Source of the DNA: Roseovarius nitratireducens
GTDB lineage: Bacteria > Pseudomonadota > Alphaproteobacteria > Rhodobacterales > Rhodobacteraceae
Length of the DNA: 64,000 bases
NCBI RefSeq assembly: GCF_002925845.1
Contig: NZ_PDNI01000071.1
Coordinates: 172,332-236,331 of the forward strand
Direction of reading: 5' to 3'
The notes under the pieces were generated by a model that saw only the letters and a program-made list of their open reading frames with translations, was not told the DNA's origin and did not search any database. A program made the translations under genes and the position numbers. Shown piece by piece: positions 58,119 through 64,000 of this stretch. Position 1 is the stretch's first letter. Each line of letters starts with the position of its first letter.

Positions 58119-58564
58119 TCCGGCATAAGGGGCGTGATCCTTGCCTCGGTTGCTCGGACGGAGGTCCGAGGGGCAAGTGAGCGGACCGGAGCGGACCGTG
58201 GCCGGGCGCGATTGGCCTTGAGCGGTCGTAGCCGTGAGCCGCGCATCGGCGGGCCGCGGTGCGGCGAACCGACGGATTTTCAGGGCGCTTTATGCCTGCC
58301 GAATCCGAAAAACCTGTTATCGGTGCGCGAGCTTAGACAAATCGCCGTGCCGGGGGGCGGCCCGGCGATGCGCGGCGCCCTTCGGGCTTGATTCCGCGCG
58401 GGGACATCAACCCAACGATCGCAACAGGCCATTCCGGTCGATGGCCCCGGCCCGATGTCGTGCGCATTCCGGCTCAGAACCGTTCCCCGGCTGTCTTGCT
58501 CACGCGGATTGACCCGGTGTTCGCCCCCCGCCTCCATCGGGTCTCGTGTGTCGGGTGGCGACCG
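58119..58564. other. Intergenic stretch with one structured element
   Basis: About 450 bases between the etfA terminator and a DUF6473 gene stop. Apart from the hairpin at 58140-58177 and a tandem 10-bp repeat at 58179-58198, I see no gene, promoter or RNA family I recognise. Open frames here have no ribosome site and poor codon bias. Confidence 0.5.
58140..58198. repeat. Hairpin plus tandem 10-bp repeat
   Basis: CTCGGAC (58153-58159) pairs perfectly with GTCCGAG (58164-58170) around GGAG; an outer CTTGCC/GGCAAG pairing extends it to 58140-58177. Immediately after, GAGCGGACCG occurs twice in tandem (58179-58198). Confidence 0.6.
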
Positions 58565-59398
58565 CTAATCCTTGAGCAGCGGGGTCAGCACGGGGTGCAG
58601 CGCCAAGGCCACCTCGCGATGCGCGAGCGGGCCGGGCAGGGCGGCGGCGACATCCTCCTGCATCGGCGGAAAGCGCATGCCGCGCGTGCCCTGCGTGCGC
58701 GCCGCACCGGACGCCACCACCAGCACCGTCGCGGCGGCGTGGGGGGCGAGGGCGTCGAGCATGGCGCGGCTGACGAAGGCGGGATCGGCGTCGATGGCCG
58801 CGCTACCCGCGCCGTCGCCCGGTGCGTGGTTGGCCTGCCACAACAGCACCACCGGCGGCGCGAGCCCGCGCAACACCGCCGACATGCGGGCGAGCCACGC
58901 CTCTTGCACCGCCGCGCGCAGCCGCGCGAAGCGCGCGGACGAGATCGCGGCGAGCCGGCGCATGAGGTGGCGGGTGAAATGGAACTCGGTGAAATCCACC
59001 TCGGCGTAGAGAACGCGCAGCGCGTCCGTTGCCGCGACGAAGCGGTCGTTGCGGCGCGGATGCACCCGGTAGAACGGGTTGGAGAGGTTCATCGCGCAGG
59101 GCAGTTGCAGCACCACCGCGCGTGCGCCGCGTGCGATTTTCTGCATCGCCGCGTCATTGGCAAACACATCCGGCCCGGCATTGGGCAGGCCGAGATTGAC
59201 GCAAGGCGTGCCCAGATCGTCCTCGAGCAGGGCGGGCCAGGGCCTTGCCACGAAGCTGCCATGGGTGCCGGTGCTGCCGATGCAGGCCACGTAAGCCCCT
59301 GTCAGGCCGCGCCGTGGCCCGCGAAAGACGAGCCGCGAGCCCGGGTAGCGCACCGGTAGATAATCGAGGGGCTGCCGCCCCATGCGTTCGTAAGCCAT
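58565..59398 (-). CDS. DUF6473-family protein
   Basis: A 277-residue protein of unknown function. The N terminus MAYERMG...LDYLPVRYPGSRLVFRGPRR and the block CVNLGLPNAGPDVF match a family common in Rhodobacteraceae. The ordering of strands and a late segment VLLWQANH suggest an SGNH-hydrolase-like alpha/beta fold, but a catalytic Ser-Asp-His set is not clear, so no activity is assigned. The ATG at 59398 was preferred over an in-frame GTG at 59407. It diverges from the dehydrogenase gene. Confidence 0.8.
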   Translation of the reverse strand: MAYERMGRQPLDYLPVRYPGSRLVFRGPRRGLTGAYVACIGSTGTHGSFVARPWPALLEDDLGTPCVNLGLPNAGPDVFANDAAMQKIARGARAVVLQLPCAMNLSNPFYRVHPRRNDRFVAATDALRVLYAEVDFTEFHFTRHLMRRLAAISSARFARLRAAVQEAWLARMSAVLRGLAPPVVLLWQANHAPGDGAGSAAIDADPAFVSRAMLDALAPHAAATVLVVASGAARTQGTRGMRFPPMQEDVAAALPGPLAHREVALALHPVLTPLLKD

Positions 59399-59500
59399 CG
59401 GTCCCACCCGTTTTCAGTCACCCGGAAGCGAGGCTCGATGATTCGCCTTTCCATTTCCCTAAACCTCGAATTCGTGGCGCATTTTAGCGGAATCCGGCCC

Positions 59501-59530
59501 TTGCGGCGCGTCCCCGCCGGGGCCTATGTT
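59501..59530 (+). promoter_or_regulatory. Candidate promoter for the hydroxybutyryl-CoA dehydrogenase gene
   Basis: TTGCGG at 59501-59506 and TATGTT at 59525-59530 with an 18-base spacer, about 30 bases before the ATG. Confidence 0.45.
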
Positions 59531-59559
59531 GTGCGCGTGAAGCGAGGAAAGGGCGGTGC

Positions 59560-60435
59560 ATGGACATCCGGACAGTGGGCGTTGTGGGCGCGGGCCAGAT
59601 GGGCAACGGCATTGCCCACGTGATGGCGCTTGCGGGCTACGAGGTGCGGCTCAACGATGTCAGCGCCGAGGCGCTGGACAAGGCGCTGGCCACCATCCGC
59701 AAGAACATGGAGCGGCAGGTCAGCCGCGAGAAGATCAGCGAGGCCGAGATGGAGGCCGCGCTGGCCCGCATCGTGCCGGAGGCGGCGCTCGAGACGCTCG
59801 GGGCGTGCGATCTCATCATCGAATCCGCGACCGAGCGCGAGGAGATCAAGCAGAAGATCTTTGACGCGCTGCTGCCGCACCTGGCGGAGCACACGATCCT
59901 GACCTCCAACACCTCGTCCATCTCGATCACGCGGCTGGCGAGCCGCACCGACAGGCCGGAGAAATTCATGGGGTTTCACTTCATGAACCCGGTGCCGGTG
60001 ATGCAATTGGTGGAACTGATCCGCGGTATCGCCACCGACAAGGAGACCTTTGACGCCTGTCTCGCGGTGGTGGACCGCCTCGGCAAGACGGCGGCGAGCG
60101 CCGAGGATTTCCCGGCCTTCATCGTCAACCGCATCCTGATGCCGATGATCAACGAGGCGGTCTATACGCTCTACGAGGGGGTGGGCAACGTGCGCTCCAT
60201 CGACCGGTCGATGAAGCTCGGGGCCAATCACCCGATGGGGCCGCTGGAACTGGCGGATTTCATCGGTCTGGATACGTGTCTGGCGATCATGAACGTGCTG
60301 CATGACGGGCTGGCAGACACCAAGTACCGGCCCTGTCCGCTGCTGACCAAGTATGTCGAGGCGGGCTGGCTCGGGCGCAAGTCCGGGCGCGGGTTCTACG
60401 ATTACCGCGGCGAGGAGCCGGTACCGACGCGGTGA
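59560..60435 (+). CDS. 3-hydroxybutyryl-CoA dehydrogenase
   Basis: A 291-residue NAD(P)-dependent dehydrogenase for (S)-3-hydroxyacyl-CoA. The Rossmann motif is GAGQMGNGIAHV; the catalytic His is in GFHFMNPVPVMQLVE, with the Glu partner in the same segment. The C-terminal domain shows NRILMPMINEAV, SMKLGANHPMGPLELADFIGLD and GRKSGRGFYDY. It acts in acetoacetyl-CoA/butyrate metabolism and fits beside etfBA. GAGGAAAGG precedes the ATG. Confidence 0.94.
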   Translation: MDIRTVGVVGAGQMGNGIAHVMALAGYEVRLNDVSAEALDKALATIRKNMERQVSREKISEAEMEAALARIVPEAALETLGACDLIIESATEREEIKQKIFDALLPHLAEHTILTSNTSSISITRLASRTDRPEKFMGFHFMNPVPVMQLVELIRGIATDKETFDACLAVVDRLGKTAASAEDFPAFIVNRILMPMINEAVYTLYEGVGNVRSIDRSMKLGANHPMGPLELADFIGLDTCLAIMNVLHDGLADTKYRPCPLLTKYVEAGWLGRKSGRGFYDYRGEEPVPTR

Positions 60436-60508
60436 GGGCGGGCGCATGCACGCGCCTTTACTCTGCGCGGGAGAAGCTCGGATGGTCCGCTCCGGCCTAT
60501 TCCCCCTG

Positions 60509-61882
60509 TCACACCTCCTCGGCCATCAGCCACACGCCACCCTGCGGGCGCAGCGTGATGATCATCACCGGGTCCGGGTCGCGCCCCGGCACCGGGGTGA
60601 AGCGGAACCGTGCGAGCAGGGTGGCGAGGATGATTACCGCCTCCTGTAGCGCGAAGCTCGCGCCGATGCAGATGCGCGGCCCGTCGCCGAAGGGCAGGTA
60701 GGCATAGCGCGGCACCGCCTTGCGGTCGGCAAAGCGGTCGGGGCGGAAGGTGTCGGGTGCCTCCCACAGCATGTGGTGGCGGTGCAGCGCGTAGATCGGG
60801 ATGATGACCGTGTCGCCGGGCCTGATCTCGCGCCCGCAGAGCGTATCGGGGGCCATCGCCGTGCGCGACACCATCCCCGCGGGCGGGTAGAGGCGCAGCG
60901 CCTCGTCGATGATCTGGCGGATGAAGGGCAGGCGCGCCACGTCCTCGCCGGTGGCCGCATCGCCCGAGAGCACCGCGCGCGCCTCGGCGCGGGCGCGGTC
61001 CTGCACCTGTTGGTCGAAGGCGCAAAGGTAGAGCGACCAGCCGAGCGTGAGCGCGGTGGTCTCGTGGCCTGCGACGATGAAGGTGAGCAGGTTGTCGCGC
61101 AATTCCGGCGTGTTCATGCGGCGCTTCGTCTCGGGATCCTCGCCTTCGAGCAGCAGGTCGAGCAGGTCTGGCACGCCGTCGGGGCCGCGCGCGCGACGCG
61201 CCTCGACCGCCGCGTCGGCGACGCGCTTCATCTCCTTCACCGCACCCCCGGCCATCAGCCGCCCGGGGCGCGGCACCCAATCGGGAAAGCCCAGGATATC
61301 GAACAGCGAGATGCGCCCCGCCTCGGCGATATAGGCGTCGATGCCGCGATGCACGGCGTCGGCGTCGAACGTGCCGTCGCCGGAAAAGGTGACATCGGCG
61401 ATCACGTCGAAGGTGGTGCGCACCATGTCGGCGGCCACGTCCACGGCGCGCGGGCCCGCGTCTGCGATGCGATCGGCGCTGCGCGCGGCGGCGGCGGACA
61501 TGACCGGCGCGAGGTTCATCACGTTGCGGTGCGAGAACACCGGCGCGACGGTGCGCCGCTGCCAGCGCCAATGCGCCCCCTCGGCGATGAAGAGCGAGTC
61601 GCCGATGGCCGGGCGCAGCAGGTTCTTGGTGACCAGCGACTTGGGATAGTTGTCGAGGTTTTCCAACAGCATTCGCCGAATCGCGCCGGGGTCCGTCACC
61701 ATGTGCCAGCGCTTGCCCGTGCGGCCCGACACCATCGGTTGGCGGGTGGCAATCTCCGGGATGATCGACAGCACGTTCTCGCGCGCCGCGCGCAGCGACC
61801 CCAGCACCCCGAGCGGCTCGGTCACGAGCGGCACGCGCACGGGCGCGACGGGCGGGGCGGTATCGGTGGTGGCATCGGTCAT
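60509..61882 (-). CDS. Cytochrome P450
   Basis: A 457-residue P450 monooxygenase without a membrane anchor. The heme-binding loop is FGDGPRICIG with Cys as thiolate ligand; the oxygen-activation helix has AGHETTAL; the ExxR motif is EALR. The length and the FRPDRFADRKAVPRYAYLPF segment resemble bacterial CYP102/fatty-acid or terpene-type families, but substrate is unknown. No ferredoxin or reductase gene is adjacent, so electrons must come from elsewhere. The start at 61882 follows AAGGGG. Confidence 0.93.
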   Translation of the reverse strand: MTDATTDTAPPVAPVRVPLVTEPLGVLGSLRAARENVLSIIPEIATRQPMVSGRTGKRWHMVTDPGAIRRMLLENLDNYPKSLVTKNLLRPAIGDSLFIAEGAHWRWQRRTVAPVFSHRNVMNLAPVMSAAAARSADRIADAGPRAVDVAADMVRTTFDVIADVTFSGDGTFDADAVHRGIDAYIAEAGRISLFDILGFPDWVPRPGRLMAGGAVKEMKRVADAAVEARRARGPDGVPDLLDLLLEGEDPETKRRMNTPELRDNLLTFIVAGHETTALTLGWSLYLCAFDQQVQDRARAEARAVLSGDAATGEDVARLPFIRQIIDEALRLYPPAGMVSRTAMAPDTLCGREIRPGDTVIIPIYALHRHHMLWEAPDTFRPDRFADRKAVPRYAYLPFGDGPRICIGASFALQEAVIILATLLARFRFTPVPGRDPDPVMIITLRPQGGVWLMAEEV

Positions 61883-61908
61883 CGCGGGGCCCCTTGACTG
61901 CTATACCT

Positions 61909-61937
61909 GATATAGGGTCGGTGGGCGCGGGCGGCAA
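61909..61937 (-). promoter_or_regulatory. Candidate P450 promoter overlapping a small inverted repeat
   Basis: On the minus strand TTGCCG (61937-61932) and TATATC (61914-61909) are 17 bases apart, about 27 bases upstream of the P450 ATG. The inverted repeat CTATA-CCTGA-TATAG (61901-61915) overlaps the -10 box, a position suited to a repressor. Confidence 0.45.
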
Positions 61938-62001
61938 ATCGTTGCGCCGTGGCGCGGGCTGCGTTAAGCCTCTTCGAGTTTATCATAATGGGAGGCCGCA
62001 T

Positions 62002-62685
62002 ATGCGCCGTTTCATGGCCCTTCTCGGCCTTCTGGCCGTCGCCGCCTGCACCAATGCCAACGATCTCGACAGCGAGCCCGCCTACCTGGGTAATTTCCGG
62101 CTTGGCCACAACGTCGTGGTGGCACCGAACCTGACCAAGGGGCCGGTCTCGCGCGCGGCGAGCCAGGAGGAGTGGATCGACGCGATGACGCGGGCGATCA
62201 ACGAGCGGTTCACGCGCCATGAGGGCTCGAAGCTCTATCATCTCGGGGTGAGCGTGGAGGGCTACGTGCTGGCCATTCCGGGCGTGCCGGTGGTGGCCTC
62301 GCCGAAATCGGCGCTGATCCTCAACGTCACCGTGTGGGACGACGCGGCGGGCAAGAAGCTCAACGAAAAGCCCGAACTCATCACCGTGGTCGAAACGGCC
62401 TCGGCCAAGACGGTGATCGGATCGGGCCTCACCCAGAGCAAGGAGGTGCAGATGGAGCACCTCAGCCGCAATGCCGCCAAGCTGATCGAGAACTGGCTCA
62501 ACCGGCAGAACGACAATCTCGGCTGGTTCGAGGATGACGGGCGGCCCGCCAAGGAAAAGATCGGGCTGATGTCCGGGCGCCCCGAGGCAAATCCTGCCCC
62601 GGCCGCGGAGCCCGCGGACGCCGGAGAGACGGGCGAAGAGACGGCGGAGCAGGTGCGCGAAGAGGCTGCGGAGGCGGTCGAGTGA
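62002..62685 (+). CDS. Lipoprotein of unknown function
   Basis: A 227-residue predicted lipoprotein with lipobox VAAC (Cys16) after a short hydrophobic segment. The body (30-195) has a mixed alpha/beta look with the repeated phrase [13 protein letters not shown] and [14 protein letters not shown]. The last 35 residues are Ala/Glu-rich and probably disordered. GGGAGG precedes the ATG. I do not recognise a named family. It would be sorted by the Lol system. Confidence 0.8.
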   Translation: MRRFMALLGLLAVAACTNANDLDSEPAYLGNFRLGHNVVVAPNLTKGPVSRAASQEEWIDAMTRAINERFTRHEGSKLYHLGVSVEGYVLAIPGVPVVASPKSALILNVTVWDDAAGKKLNEKPELITVVETASAKTVIGSGLTQSKEVQMEHLSRNAAKLIENWLNRQNDNLGWFEDDGRPAKEKIGLMSGRPEANPAPAAEPADAGETGEETAEQVREEAAEAVE

Positions 62686-62722
62686 TCCCCGGGCCGCAGC
62701 GGCCTGCCCGGTCGTGCCAAAA

Positions 62723-62746
62723 CGGCCACGGGCCGCTTGATTTTCC
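62723..62746 (+). terminator. Possible terminator of the lipoprotein gene
   Basis: CGGCC-ACG-GGCCG stem (62723-62735) followed by a short TTTT run at 62741-62744. Confidence 0.5.
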
Positions 62747-62765
62747 CCCCGTAACCCCCTAAACG
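62737..62765 (+). promoter_or_regulatory. Candidate tuf promoter
   Basis: TTGATT at 62737-62742 and TAAACG at 62760-62765 are 17 bases apart, about 57 bases before the tuf ATG; the -10 box is weak, as often seen for translation genes in this group. Confidence 0.4.
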
Positions 62766-62822
62766 GCGCGCGGAGCAAGAACCGGGCCCGGCGGCCCCCC
62801 AACTGACAAGGTGCCCAGAGAG

Positions 62823-63998
<1,176 letters not shown>

Positions 63999-64000
63999 TC

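Overview
The window looks like chromosome of a marine, high-GC alphaproteobacterium of the family Rhodobacteraceae (Roseobacter group). This rests on the DUF3035, DUF1467 and DUF6473 families, the pckA / chvI-chvG-hprK-rapZ-EIIA-HPr block, the UgpBAEC cassette, a (2S)-methylsuccinyl-CoA dehydrogenase typical of the ethylmalonyl-CoA pathway, and strong GC-biased codon use. I saw no rRNA, tRNA, CRISPR array, prophage or complete insertion sequence. Coding density is very high and many genes overlap by ATGA or TGATG. Most of the window is ordinary core chromosome.

Layout. 1-5.2 kb: the end of purH, then lspA, a lipoprotein and a pair of M16 peptidases. 5.4-7.4 kb: a secreted RTX protein with a glycosidase-like core. 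7.6-13.5 kb: an aminotransferase, ftsK, lolA, a lytic transglycosylase and hspQ. 13.6-20.3 kb: gamma-glutamyltransferase, an orphan STAS/anti-sigma-type ATPase pair, a thiolase, a GNAT acetyltransferase, free-Met-R-sulfoxide reductase, a DUF2064 transferase and dapE. 20.5-23.2 kb: two adjacent Hint-domain proteins, the second without the Hint nucleophile. 23.4-28.2 kb: a response regulator, methylmalonyl-CoA epimerase, small membrane proteins, a nitroreductase, two Nudix hydrolases (one rppH) and a DMT exporter. 28.3-34.3 kb: a six-gene Mrp Na+/H+ antiporter operon with fused A and B subunits. 34.3-39.6 kb: a ugpBAEC-type glycerol-3-phosphate importer with a divergent LysR regulator. 39.5-42.9 kb: pdeM, mcd and a TauE-type permease. 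42.9-44.6 kb: a gene-poor stretch of lower GC with one small membrane protein. 44.6-51.9 kb: pckA, then divergently ChvI-ChvG, HprK, RapZ, EIIA(Man), HPr and an acyltransferase. 52.1-64 kb: parC, a short-chain dehydrogenase, a HIG1-like protein, a cobalamin adenosyltransferase, etfBA, DUF6473, 3-hydroxybutyryl-CoA dehydrogenase, a P450, a lipoprotein and tuf.

Functional links. Several genes fit acetyl-CoA assimilation through the ethylmalonyl-CoA pathway: the thiolase, hydroxybutyryl-CoA dehydrogenase, Mcd, the epimerase, EtfAB as electron acceptor for Mcd, and the adenosyltransferase that makes coenzyme B12 for the two mutases. PckA is the gluconeogenic exit, and it lies beside a two-component system and a phosphotransferase set with no sugar permease, which suggests carbon-state sensing.

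I did not find a clearly new multi-gene system. The best leads are the Hint pair with a missing nucleophile, three GTTAGCGCAA-type repeats phased exactly 20 bp apart in the pckA/chvI intergenic region, the AT-rich palindromic control region between ugpB and the LysR gene, and the structured gene-poor stretch at 42.9-44.6 kb.
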